A stretch of DNA of 64,000 nt from Pyxidicoccus trucidator. GTDB taxonomy: Bacteria; Myxococcota; Myxococcia; Myxococcales; Myxococcaceae. A model generated the notes under the pieces. The model searched no databases. It was given only the letters and a program-made list of their open reading frames with translations, and was not told the DNA's origin. Location of the stretch: the NCBI RefSeq assembly GCF_010894435.1, contig NZ_JAAIXZ010000010.1, forward strand, positions 80,153 through 144,152. Reading direction: 5' to 3'. Positions 1 to 8,308 of the stretch are shown piece after piece. The position numbers and the translations under genes were made by a program. Numbering within the stretch: position 1 is the first letter of the stretch; every line of letters begins with the position of its first letter.

Positions 1-843
1 TCCATCGCGGACAGGCCAGGGCTGGCGCCGGGCTTCATCGGCGGCATGCTGGCGAGCCGCCTCGAAGCGGGCTTCCTGGGCGGAATCGCCGCGGGCTTCC
101 TGGCCGGCTACGTGGCACGGTGGTTCCGCGACCACATCCGTCTGCCGGTGACGCTGGAGGGGCTCAAGCCGGTCCTCATCCTCCCGCTGCTCTCGTCGCT
201 CGTGGTCGGGCTGTTGATGGTCTACGTGATTGGCACGCCGGTGGCCGCCATCATGAACGGGCTGACCGGGTTCCTGTCGGGGATGAGCGGCACCAACGCC
301 ATCCTGTTGGGGCTGTTGCTCGGCGCCATGGTGGCCGTGGACACGGGAGGCCCCGTCAACAAGGCGGCCTATGCCTTCGCGGTGGGCCTGCTGGGCTCCA
401 ACACCTTCACGCCGATGGCCGCGGTGATGGCGGCGGGCATGACGCCGCCCCTGGGGCTGGCCCTGGCCACGGTGGTTGCCCGCAACCGCTTCACGCTCCA
501 GGAGCGCGAGGCCGGCAAGGCCGCCGCGGTGCTCGGCCTGTCCTTCATCACCGAGGGGGCCATTCCCTTCGCCGCCAAGGACCCGCTGCGCGTCATTCCC
601 TCCATCGTGTTCGGCTCCGCGGTGACGGGGGCCCTGTCCATGTGGTTCGGCTGCGGCCTGCGCGCGCCGCACGGGGGCGTGTTCGTGCTCGCCATCCCCA
701 ACGCGGTGGCGCCGGTGGGCCTGTACCTCCTGGCCATCCTCGTGGGCACGCTGGCCACCACGCTGGCGCTGGTCATCCTGAAGCGCCCGCTCCCGGAGGA
801 GCCGGTGCTGACGGCCCCTGAGAACACGCCCAGCCTGGGCTAG
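1..843 (+). CDS. fruA: PTS fructose transporter subunit IIC, C-terminal part (5' end outside window)
   Basis: The reading frame is open from base 1, so the gene starts upstream; 280 residues are visible. This is the membrane-embedded EIIC part of a fructose-type phosphotransferase permease, which imports the sugar while it is phosphorylated by the IIB domain. Two family motifs are present: DTGGPVNKAAYAF near visible residue 115 and ITEGAIPFAAKDPLR near residue 182. Several long hydrophobic segments alternate with Gly-rich loops, as in EIIC. The IIA and IIB modules, if fused, would lie before the window. The C-terminus is short and ends 9 bp before the next gene. The subfamily (fructose rather than mannitol) is inferred from the motif wording. 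Confidence 0.92.
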   Translation, partial: SIADRPGLAPGFIGGMLASRLEAGFLGGIAAGFLAGYVARWFRDHIRLPVTLEGLKPVLILPLLSSLVVGLLMVYVIGTPVAAIMNGLTGFLSGMSGTNAILLGLLLGAMVAVDTGGPVNKAAYAFAVGLLGSNTFTPMAAVMAAGMTPPLGLALATVVARNRFTLQEREAGKAAAVLGLSFITEGAIPFAAKDPLRVIPSIVFGSAVTGALSMWFGCGLRAPHGGVFVLAIPNAVAPVGLYLLAILVGTLATTLALVILKRPLPEEPVLTAPENTPSLG

Positions 844-852
844 AGAGGCAGC

Positions 853-2667
853 ATGATGTTCCGCGCAGTCCTTCTCCTCGCCGTGGGGTTCCTCGCGATG
901 CTCCCTTCCACCGCCGAAGCCCGCAAGCCGGACGCCACCGCCGCCGCGCTGCACGCCCTCATCCAGCGCGAGTGGCAGTACCAATTGGAGCACAGCCCGA
1001 CGTACGCCTCCGTCTCGGGAGACCGCCGGTGGAATGACCGCTGGGACGACCTGAGCCTGGAGGCGCTCGAGGCGGACCACCAGCACAACCTCCAGGTCGT
1101 CGCGCAGGTGAAGAAGCTGGACCGGAAGAAGCTCTCCGCCGCGGACCAGCTCAACTACGACCTGTTCCTCCGTGAGTACGAATTGTGGGTGGAGGAGCGC
1201 CGCTTCAAGCTGCACCTGATGCCCTCGAACCACCTGGGCGGCATCCCCGAGGGAATCAAGCAGCCCCCGGGAGTGCAGACGGCCTACCAGCTCGCCGACA
1301 CGCTGCGCTTCGAGACCGCGAAGGACTACGAGGACTGGCTCACCCGGCTCCAGCGGTTCGGCACGTACGTGGACCAGGTGATGGCGCTCATGCGCGAGGG
1401 CCTGCGCGAGGGGCGCGTCCATCCCCAGGTCGTCGTGAAGCGCATGCCACCCCAGGTGGAGAAGCAGCTCGTGGACGACCCCACGAAGAGCGGCTTCTTC
1501 AGCCCCTTCGGCCGCTTCCCCGCCACCATTCCCGCCGCCGAGCAGCAGCGGCTCGCCGCCGCGGGCCGCGCCGCCATCGCCCAGGGCGTGCTGCCCGCGC
1601 TGAAGCGCTACCACCAGTTCCTCACCGGGGAGTACGTCCCGAAGGGCTCGGGGCAGGTGGGCATCTCCCGGCTCCCCGAGGGAAGCGAGCTGTATGCCTT
1701 CCTCGCCCGCCGCTACACGACGACGTCGCTGACGCCGGACGAAATCCACGCGCTGGGCCTGTCCGAGGTGAAGCGCCTCCGCGCGGAGATGGAGGCGGTG
1801 AAGGTGAAGGCGGGCTTCCAGGGCTCGCTGCCGGAGTTCTTCCGCTTCCTGCGCACGGACGCGCGCTTCTACTACCGCACGGGTGACGAGCTGCTGACGC
1901 GCTACCGCAGCCTGTCCAAGCGCATCGACCCGCTGCTGGTGCGGCTGTTCAAGACGCTGCCCCGGCAGCCGTACGGCGTGGAGCCGACGCCCGAGGCCAT
2001 GGCCCCGGACGCGACGACGGGCTTCTACTACCCCGGCGCGTCGGACGGCTCGCGCCCCGGCACGTACCTGGTGAACCTCTACCGCCCGGAGACGCGCCCC
2101 CGATGGGAGATGGTTCCGCTCACGCTCCACGAGGCCGTGCCCGGGCACCACCTCCAGACGGCGCTCGCCGCCGAGCAGACTGACATCCCCGAGTTCCGTC
2201 GCTTCGCCTACTACGTGGCCTACGGCGAGGGCTGGGCCCTGTACTGCGAGACGCTGGGTGACGAGCTGGGCCTGTACGAAGACCCCTACGACAAGTTCGG
2301 CCAGCTCGCGTACGACATGTGGCGCGCCGTCCGCCTCGTCGTGGACACCGGCATGCACGTGAAGGGCTGGACGCGCCAGCAGGCCCTGGACTTCTTCATG
2401 GAGAACGCGCCGCGCCAGGAGCTGGACGTCACCAACGAAATCGACCGCTACATCGCGTGGCCGGCGCAGGCGCTGGCCTACAAGATTGGCCAGCTCCGGA
2501 TTCGGGAGCTGCGCACGCGCGCGGAGCGGGAGCTGGGCCCCCGCTTCGACGTGCGCGAGTTCCACGACGTGGTGCTGCTCGACGGCTCCCTGCCGCTGGA
2601 CGTCCTGGAGGGGAAGGTCCAGGCCTGGGTGGCCGCGCGGAAGGGGACTCCGGCCGGAGCCCCCTGA
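853..2667 (+). CDS. Exported DUF885 family protein (putative metallopeptidase-like)
   Basis: 604 residues. The first 23 residues (ending ...STAEA) form a signal peptide, so the protein is exported. The DUF885 hallmark HEAVPGHH lies at residues 426-433 and is followed by GEGWALYCE at about 458-466; together they resemble the zinc-binding site of gluzincin peptidases. Full length (about 600 aa) is normal for the family. The start codon follows AGAGGCAGC closely behind the PTS gene, so co-transcription is possible, but no functional link is evident. Substrates are not established for most of the family; a secreted peptidase role is inference. Confidence 0.88.
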   Translation: MMFRAVLLLAVGFLAMLPSTAEARKPDATAAALHALIQREWQYQLEHSPTYASVSGDRRWNDRWDDLSLEALEADHQHNLQVVAQVKKLDRKKLSAADQLNYDLFLREYELWVEERRFKLHLMPSNHLGGIPEGIKQPPGVQTAYQLADTLRFETAKDYEDWLTRLQRFGTYVDQVMALMREGLREGRVHPQVVVKRMPPQVEKQLVDDPTKSGFFSPFGRFPATIPAAEQQRLAAAGRAAIAQGVLPALKRYHQFLTGEYVPKGSGQVGISRLPEGSELYAFLARRYTTTSLTPDEIHALGLSEVKRLRAEMEAVKVKAGFQGSLPEFFRFLRTDARFYYRTGDELLTRYRSLSKRIDPLLVRLFKTLPRQPYGVEPTPEAMAPDATTGFYYPGASDGSRPGTYLVNLYRPETRPRWEMVPLTLHEAVPGHHLQTALAAEQTDIPEFRRFAYYVAYGEGWALYCETLGDELGLYEDPYDKFGQLAYDMWRAVRLVVDTGMHVKGWTRQQALDFFMENAPRQELDVTNEIDRYIAWPAQALAYKIGQLRIRELRTRAERELGPRFDVREFHDVVLLDGSLPLDVLEGKVQAWVAARKGTPAGAP

Positions 2668-2675
2668 GCGGCGAC

Positions 2676-3974
2676 TCAGGGCGTGGGTCTGGGAGGCGCG
2701 GCCTTCTTCGGCGGAGTCCCTGGCACCGCCGTCAGCCGCCCGTATCGCCGCATCGCCTTCACGAGCCGGTCCTGGGGCAAGGCGAAGATACGGACGCCAT
2801 CCGCGCCGGTCATCGTCCCCGAGGCGAGCATGGAGTTGAGGATGGCCTCCTGCGTGGCCTGCACCGTGGCCTCGAAGAGCGGGGTGATGCGGTCGTTGTC
2901 GAGCACCGACACGCTGGCCACCGGCGCCGCCTCGGGAGCCTTCAGGCGCTGGGTGGAGAGGGCGAGGAAGATGTCGCCCGAGGCGTTCTCTCCCAGTCCG
3001 CCCATCTTTCCGATGCCCAGCGGCACGCGCCGGGCCAGCCGCGAGAGCTGATGGGGCAGCAGCGGCGCGTCCGTGGCGACGACGATGATGATGGAGCCCG
3101 CGCCCTCGGGGATTGTGGGCCGGGTGACGCCGCCCGAGGTCGAGCAGGGCGGTATCTTCCCGAACATCTCGTTGCCCGGCTTCTGGGAGCCCGTGTAGCA
3201 GGGGCGCAGGTCGCTGATCTCCTCGCCCACCGGCACGCCCTCCACGGAGAGGAGCCGGCGCGAGCCGTAGTTGCACTGCACCAGCACGCCCACGGTGTAG
3301 CCGCCCTCGGCCTCGGGCAGCTTGCGAGACGCCGTGCCGATGCCGCCCTTGAAGCCATGGCACATCATCCCCGTGCCGCCGCCCACCGAGCCCTCCGCGA
3401 CGGCGCCTCCGCGCGCGCCGTCGAGCGCCTGGTGCGCGTGCGTGGCCTTCACGTGGAAGCCGTAGACGTCGTGCAGCTGTCCGTCCCAGGTCTCCGCTAC
3501 CACGGGCAGGCCCAGCTCCCACTCGACGCCGCGCTTCATCGCCCAGGCAATCACCGCGTCGCGCACCGTGCCTACGTCGTTGGTGTTGGTCAGCATGACC
3601 GGCCCGGAGAGCTGGCCCGACTCCGCCACCCAGTGGGAGCCCGTCATCTCGCCATTGCCATTGAGGGCGAACATCGCGGCGAACACGGGCTCGCCCACGC
3701 CGTCGCGTCCCCGGGGAAGCACGGCGGTGACGCCGGTCCGCACCGGCCCCTTGCCCGTCTCCAGCCGGCCTTCCCCTGAGATGAGCGTGGTGTGGCCCAC
3801 CTCCACGCCGGGCACGTCGGTGATGGCGTTGAGCGGTCCGGGACGCCCACCGAAGGTGATGCCCAGCTCACGGGCGCGAGGCTTCGACGGGGTGGACCGG
3901 GCCTCGCCCGTTCGGGGCAGCAACGCCAGACACAGCAACAGGCAGCAGGGCAGGGGACGCCAGGGAGCGCGCAT
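2676..3974 (-). CDS. P1 family (DmpA-type, S58) N-terminal nucleophile peptidase, exported
   Basis: 432 residues with an N-terminal hydrophobic segment (residues about 5-25), probably a signal peptide. The protein matches the DmpA/BapA aminopeptidase family, which self-cleaves before a serine that then becomes the N-terminal nucleophile. The DmpA-like start ITDVPGVEVGHTTL is at about residue 52, and the cleavage region reads GAGSIIIVVATDAPL with Ser294 as predicted nucleophile. Cleavage would give an alpha chain of roughly 270 residues after signal removal and a beta chain of about 139. It converges on the DUF885 gene with only 8 bp between stops. Known members release N-terminal D- or beta-amino acids; the substrate here is unknown. 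Confidence 0.9.
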   Translation of the reverse strand: MRAPWRPLPCCLLLCLALLPRTGEARSTPSKPRARELGITFGGRPGPLNAITDVPGVEVGHTTLISGEGRLETGKGPVRTGVTAVLPRGRDGVGEPVFAAMFALNGNGEMTGSHWVAESGQLSGPVMLTNTNDVGTVRDAVIAWAMKRGVEWELGLPVVAETWDGQLHDVYGFHVKATHAHQALDGARGGAVAEGSVGGGTGMMCHGFKGGIGTASRKLPEAEGGYTVGVLVQCNYGSRRLLSVEGVPVGEEISDLRPCYTGSQKPGNEMFGKIPPCSTSGGVTRPTIPEGAGSIIIVVATDAPLLPHQLSRLARRVPLGIGKMGGLGENASGDIFLALSTQRLKAPEAAPVASVSVLDNDRITPLFEATVQATQEAILNSMLASGTMTGADGVRIFALPQDRLVKAMRRYGRLTAVPGTPPKKAAPPRPTP

Positions 3975-4129
3975 GGCGACTTCCTACACTCCCGATGATG
4001 ACAGGGGATAGCTCCGGATGGTGGCGGCGGGGAGTTGCTTGCGCCACGAAGGCCGAGGCGAGCGGGTCCGAACCACGATGTTAGGGTCCAGCCGTCTCCT
4101 GGACAGCCGACCCTTCGAGAGAGTCCCTG

Positions 4130-7009
4130 ATGCGCCTCATTTCATTCATGGCCCCCGTGGCCCTGGTCCTCCTGCTGGCCTCCGCGTGTGGTGAGTCTTC
4201 CAATCCTCCCGAGCCATCTGCCTGCGGGCCGATGACGTGCGATGGAGGGCCCTCGGACGCGGGAGATTCGGACGCGGGAGATTCGGACGCGGGAGACTCG
4301 GACGCGGGAGATTCGGACGCGGGAGTCCCGGACGCGGGGCCCCAGGGCACGTTCATCCTCTTCGACCCGCGTGGCCTGCAGCCCGTCATCCCCGAGCCGA
4401 ACGACCTGCACATCAACCCGGACACGGGGCTGTTGAGCCTGCCGGTGGTGCCCGGCGACTCCGCCGCCCAGCAGGAGTTCACCCGCGACTACCTCAACAC
4501 CCTGGATGGGTTCCCGGAGATTGTGACCGCCACGGCGGGGGTGTCGGCCGCGCTCGAGCCGACCACCGTCACCCGCCAGACGGTCCGGGTGCTCCAGTTG
4601 AGTGGCCCTGCCACCCCGCTGCCGCCCATCATCGCGTACAACGAGGACACGCGGCGCATCCTCGCCATCGCGACGACAGGCTGGGCGCGAGGCGCGCAGT
4701 ACGCCGTGGCGGTGCTCGGGGGCGACTCGGGCGTGAAGGACACGATGCGCCAGCCCGTCACGGGCAGTCCCGCCTGGCAGTGGGTCCGCTCCACCACGCC
4801 GCTGGTCGACGGCTCCGGCCGCAGCACCGTCCCGGGGCTCCCGGATTCGGATGCGCCCCCCATGGAGCGCCTGCGCCTGCGCTACGCACCGTACCTGGAC
4901 CAGCTCGTGGCCGAGGGCATTCGCCGGGAGGACGTGGCGGCACTGTGGACGTTCACCACGTCGGGCCGCCCGCGGGTGACCTTCGACCCTGCCCTGAGCA
5001 TCGTTCCCTTCCCGAGCAACGTGTACCTCTCCCCCAACGGGCCTCGCGTGAGCCTTCCGCCCGCCCCGCCAGGAGCGGGCGTGCTGCTGACGGAGACCCT
5101 CGCCGGCCTCAACACGCTGGATGGCTTCTCCACCACGGCGGTCATCGTCTCGGAGAACAGCCCGACGCACGCGGCCCTGGACCAGGGGCTCGTGGCGCCG
5201 GATTCGCTCGCGGCCGGAACCCTCGCCCTCCGCCTGGACGGCACGGGCGCGGAGCCCTCCGTGGTGGCCTGTCTCGGCTGCGCCTCCAGTCCGGGGCCTG
5301 ATGGCTCCCCGCCGTCCGGGCCGCAGGAGCTCCAGTTCGTGCCCCAGCTCCCGCTGGACGAGGGCACCACGTACGCAACCGTCATCACCACCGCTCTGCG
5401 GGACCTGACGGGCCGGCAGGTGACCGCCTCCCGGTACTGGGCGCTGCTGCGCCTCGCGGCCCCGCTCATCGACGGCCAGGGTCGGAGCCAGCTCACGGAC
5501 CTGCCGGACGTGCTCGCCCTGCAACTGGAGCCGCTGCGTCAGGCCTTCAAGCCCATGCTGGACACGCTGGAGGCTCGGGGCCTTCGCCGCTCCCAGGTCG
5601 CGCTGGCCAACAGCTTCCGCACGCAGTCCACGCTGAGCGTGCTCACCCGGCTCTCGGCGCTCGCGGAGATGGCGCCCGCAGCGCCGGCCCACGTCCTCGA
5701 TGCGTCGCACCAGCTGCCGTCGCTCGGCGTGCCCCATGACCAGCTCGGCGGGTACTACGAGGCCTGGGTTCCCGTTGCCAACCTCCTCACCGGCCCCGGA
5801 GGCACCATCGGCGGCATCCCGCCCCGGCTGGAGCAGGCGCAATTGGTGCTGACCGTGCCGAATACGGCCAGGCCCGCGGAAGGCTGGCCCGTGGTCCTCT
5901 TCGCCCACGACTTCGCGGGAGGGAGGGGGGCCCTGCTCTTCCTCGCGAACGAGCTGGCGCGCGCGGGCTTCGCGGCCGCCGCCATGGACGCCGTCCACCA
6001 TGGCGAGCGGAGCCATTGCGTGGGGAGCCGCTTCCCGCAGAGCGACGACGAGGCCTGCGCGGACCCGGCCACGCAGCGCTGCGAGACGAATGCCCAATCG
6101 CCTGGCTTTGGCCGCTGCGTGGCGCGCGACCCCCGTCAGGCCCTGGACTGCACCGCGCCCGCGGGCGGGATTCCTGGAGACGTGTACTGCGCCCAGGCCT
6201 CGCAGGGCCGCTGCGTGAGCGTGGGCGAGGGGACGCGCGCCTGCGAGGGCGGCACGTTCAAGCAGGTCAGCACCGTCTGGCGGCAGCCCGCCATCTCCGG
6301 TTGGAACATGCTCAACCCCGCGAGGCCCTTCGCGTCGCGCGACAACTTCCGGCAGGCTGCCGTCGACCTGCGCCAGCTGGTCCGCGTGCTCCGGAGCCCG
6401 GAGCTGGCCACGGCGCTGGGGACCGTGAAGCTGGACACCACGCAGCTGCACTTCGTGGGCGCTGGCATGGGCGCGATGGTGGGCTCGCTCTTCCTGGCGG
6501 TGAACAACGACGTCCAGCGCGCGGTGCTCAACGTGCCGGGGGCCGACCCGATGGGGCTGCTGCTGACGTCGCCCGGGCTGGCCGGGCAGCGGAGCGGCTA
6601 TCTCTCACGGCTCGCGTCGGAGGGACTCGTCCAGGGGACGCCCTCGTTCGACATGTTCTTGCGGTACCAGCGCATGGCGTTCGACGCGGCCGACCCGTGG
6701 AACGCGGCCCGGGCCCTCGCGGACCGCCCGGGCGCTCCCGCCGGGCGCGAGGTGTTCATCCAGTACATCGCCGGCAATGACTTCATCCCCACGCCGCTGA
6801 CCGGGAAGTTCATCGCCGCCGCCAACGCAGGCCAGGAGAACCGGTGCCCGGTGTCACTCTGGAACCCGGTCGACCTGCCGGCCCAGCTCCGCCATGGCTT
6901 CCTGCTCCAGCGCGTGGGCGACGGGACATTGGCGGACGCCGCCCAGCGGCAGGTCGCCACGTTCTTGGGAACGGGCACGGTGACGGCGCCGCCCTCGGGC
7001 GCGAGGTAG
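4130..7009 (+). CDS. Large lipoprotein with degenerate alpha/beta-hydrolase domain
   Basis: 959 residues. A lipoprotein signal ends in LASAC (Cys20), followed by an acidic D-A-G linker built from 15-bp repeats (residues about 44-68). Residues 80-570 are an extended exported region with two related blocks (each containing FDP/FPS...N-style segments and ..TLDGF..), as in N-terminal domains of some bacterial surface lipases. From about residue 580 an alpha/beta-hydrolase fold is suggested by WPVVLFAHDFAGGRG (oxyanion His593) and a nucleophile-elbow-like GAGMGAMVG. There the usual serine is Gly779, so catalysis is doubtful. A Cys-rich insertion lies between (residues about 630-715). Probably surface-exposed; function unknown. 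Confidence 0.8.
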   Translation: MRLISFMAPVALVLLLASACGESSNPPEPSACGPMTCDGGPSDAGDSDAGDSDAGDSDAGDSDAGVPDAGPQGTFILFDPRGLQPVIPEPNDLHINPDTGLLSLPVVPGDSAAQQEFTRDYLNTLDGFPEIVTATAGVSAALEPTTVTRQTVRVLQLSGPATPLPPIIAYNEDTRRILAIATTGWARGAQYAVAVLGGDSGVKDTMRQPVTGSPAWQWVRSTTPLVDGSGRSTVPGLPDSDAPPMERLRLRYAPYLDQLVAEGIRREDVAALWTFTTSGRPRVTFDPALSIVPFPSNVYLSPNGPRVSLPPAPPGAGVLLTETLAGLNTLDGFSTTAVIVSENSPTHAALDQGLVAPDSLAAGTLALRLDGTGAEPSVVACLGCASSPGPDGSPPSGPQELQFVPQLPLDEGTTYATVITTALRDLTGRQVTASRYWALLRLAAPLIDGQGRSQLTDLPDVLALQLEPLRQAFKPMLDTLEARGLRRSQVALANSFRTQSTLSVLTRLSALAEMAPAAPAHVLDASHQLPSLGVPHDQLGGYYEAWVPVANLLTGPGGTIGGIPPRLEQAQLVLTVPNTARPAEGWPVVLFAHDFAGGRGALLFLANELARAGFAAAAMDAVHHGERSHCVGSRFPQSDDEACADPATQRCETNAQSPGFGRCVARDPRQALDCTAPAGGIPGDVYCAQASQGRCVSVGEGTRACEGGTFKQVSTVWRQPAISGWNMLNPARPFASRDNFRQAAVDLRQLVRVLRSPELATALGTVKLDTTQLHFVGAGMGAMVGSLFLAVNNDVQRAVLNVPGADPMGLLLTSPGLAGQRSGYLSRLASEGLVQGTPSFDMFLRYQRMAFDAADPWNAARALADRPGAPAGREVFIQYIAGNDFIPTPLTGKFIAAANAGQENRCPVSLWNPVDLPAQLRHGFLLQRVGDGTLADAAQRQVATFLGTGTVTAPPSGAR
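4261..4335 (+). repeat. Five tandem 15-bp repeats encoding Gly-Asp-Ser-Asp-Ala
   Basis: Consecutive units GGGAGATTCGGACGC, with one C variant in the third copy and a diverged last copy, encode GDSDA repeats just after the lipidation site of the lipoprotein. The unit is a multiple of three, so copy-number change alters linker length without a frameshift. Near-identical copies suggest recent slippage or recombination. Confidence 0.9.
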
Positions 7010-7013
7010 CCGG

Positions 7014-7394
7014 TCAGCGGGTGCGGCCCTTCTCCTTCTTCTCAGGAGGGAGCGGGGCCGCGCGCTCGGCGCGAAGGAGTGTGTCGAGCGCGTCCAACCG
7101 GGAGGACCAGAAGGCCCGCTGCGTCTCCATCCAAGATGAGGCCTCGTCGAGCGGCTCCGGATTGAAGGACAGGAGGTGCTCCCGCCCCGCGCGGCGTCGG
7201 CGTACCAGGTGGGCGCGCTCGAGCATGCGGATGTGCTTGGAGACGGCGTTCAGCGACATGTCGAAGGGCTTCGCGAGCTCGGTGACGCGCGCCTCGCCCT
7301 CGTAGAGGCGCCGCAGGATGGCCCGCCGCGTCGGGTCCGCCAGCGCCATCAGGGTGTGGTCCAGGTTGGAGTGCGTCGCCTTCAGGGTCATCAC
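7014..7394 (-). CDS. ArsR/SmtB family winged-helix transcriptional regulator
   Basis: 126 residues. The N-terminal half carries the ArsR winged helix: LADPTRRAILRRL (residues about 17-29), the turn VTELAKPF, and the recognition helix MSLNAVSKHIRMLERAHLV. No conserved metal-binding cysteine pair is visible. It therefore resembles the ArsR subgroup that is usually next to an SRPBCC/AHSA1 domain gene, although no such partner is present here. It converges with the preceding lipoprotein gene (4 bp apart). Its target is unknown; autoregulation is only a family expectation. Confidence 0.9.
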   Translation of the reverse strand: MMTLKATHSNLDHTLMALADPTRRAILRRLYEGEARVTELAKPFDMSLNAVSKHIRMLERAHLVRRRRAGREHLLSFNPEPLDEASSWMETQRAFWSSRLDALDTLLRAERAAPLPPEKKEKGRTR

Positions 7395-7495
7395 TCAACT
7401 CCCACGTTCGATATTGGCCGCACGGAGTGGAGAGTCAAGGCAGGGCGGGGGTAGCCTCCGGGCTCCCTCGACGTCCCCCCCCCCGGAGTGCCTCC

Positions 7496-8296
7496 ATGAG
7501 CCGCGGTATCCGAACCGTCATCATGTCGTTGGGTTTCCTCGTCGCGATGTCGGCCCCGGCGGCCCGGGCCGATGGCCTTTCCACCATTCCCTATGGGGAC
7601 AACTGCTGGGGCACTGGCACGGACGCGGACCGGGACGGGCTCTCCGACGACTGCGAGTACCAGGTCGCGCTGGCCTTCATGCCCCGCTTCTGGTTCGACA
7701 CGGGCGAGAGCGGCTACAGCCGCCGGCCCTACTTCGCGGTGAAGAGCGAGTCCTTCGCCACGCGCACGCTGCGCATCTTCTACCTGGACACCTTCTTCGA
7801 GGACACCGGCGTCACCACCGGCCATGACGGGGACCCCGAGTTCCAGATCTTCGAGGTGCACTACTCCGGAGGGCGCTGGTACCTGGACTCGGTCTACCTG
7901 TCCGCGCACCGCAAGAGCGTGTGTGACTCGTCGGCCTGGTACTCGTACGAGCAGCTCGAGTACGACACGAGCGACTCACGCAACGCGTACCGGGGATGGC
8001 CCACGCTGTACGTCGCCGAGGACAAGCACGCGACCTACAACAACCTCGCCACGTGTGACAGGGGCTGCCTCTCGCAGGACTACTGCAGCAAGTACAAGAC
8101 GGAGATGCTCGACACGAGCAGCAAGCTCGTAGCCCGCAACGTGGGCTCCACGGCCGTGCCGTTGATCAACCAGGTGCTCCTCAACGGCAAGACGGAGCGG
8201 CTGCTCGACGACGTCGAGTTCAAGGGCTGGGACGACCAGTGGTACCGGCCCAACTCCCAGGGCTACCGGCGGCACCTCAACGACTTCGGCTTCTGA
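7496..8296 (+). CDS. Secreted protein of unknown function
   Basis: 266 residues from ATG 7496; a longer in-frame start at 7427 would put a charged, Pro-rich stretch before the signal peptide and is rejected. Residues 1-23 are a signal peptide ending SAPAARA. A short acidic DADRDGLSDDCEY segment looks like a calcium-binding loop. It is followed by a mixed, aromatic-rich domain with recurring Asp/His patches (GHDGDPEFQIFEVHY, YVAEDKHATYNN) and six cysteines that could form disulfides. The pattern resembles exported proteins that lack an assigned activity. It starts about 100 bp from the divergent ArsR gene. Confidence 0.8.
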   Translation: MSRGIRTVIMSLGFLVAMSAPAARADGLSTIPYGDNCWGTGTDADRDGLSDDCEYQVALAFMPRFWFDTGESGYSRRPYFAVKSESFATRTLRIFYLDTFFEDTGVTTGHDGDPEFQIFEVHYSGGRWYLDSVYLSAHRKSVCDSSAWYSYEQLEYDTSDSRNAYRGWPTLYVAEDKHATYNNLATCDRGCLSQDYCSKYKTEMLDTSSKLVARNVGSTAVPLINQVLLNGKTERLLDDVEFKGWDDQWYRPNSQGYRRHLNDFGF

Positions 8297-8308
8297 TGCC
8301 CCGCTCCC

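Noticed and set aside
4142..6451. A 769-codon minus-strand frame inside the large lipoprotein gene
   Set aside because: Arg/His-rich, no fold, and the opposite strand has lipobox, linker and a hydrolase fold.
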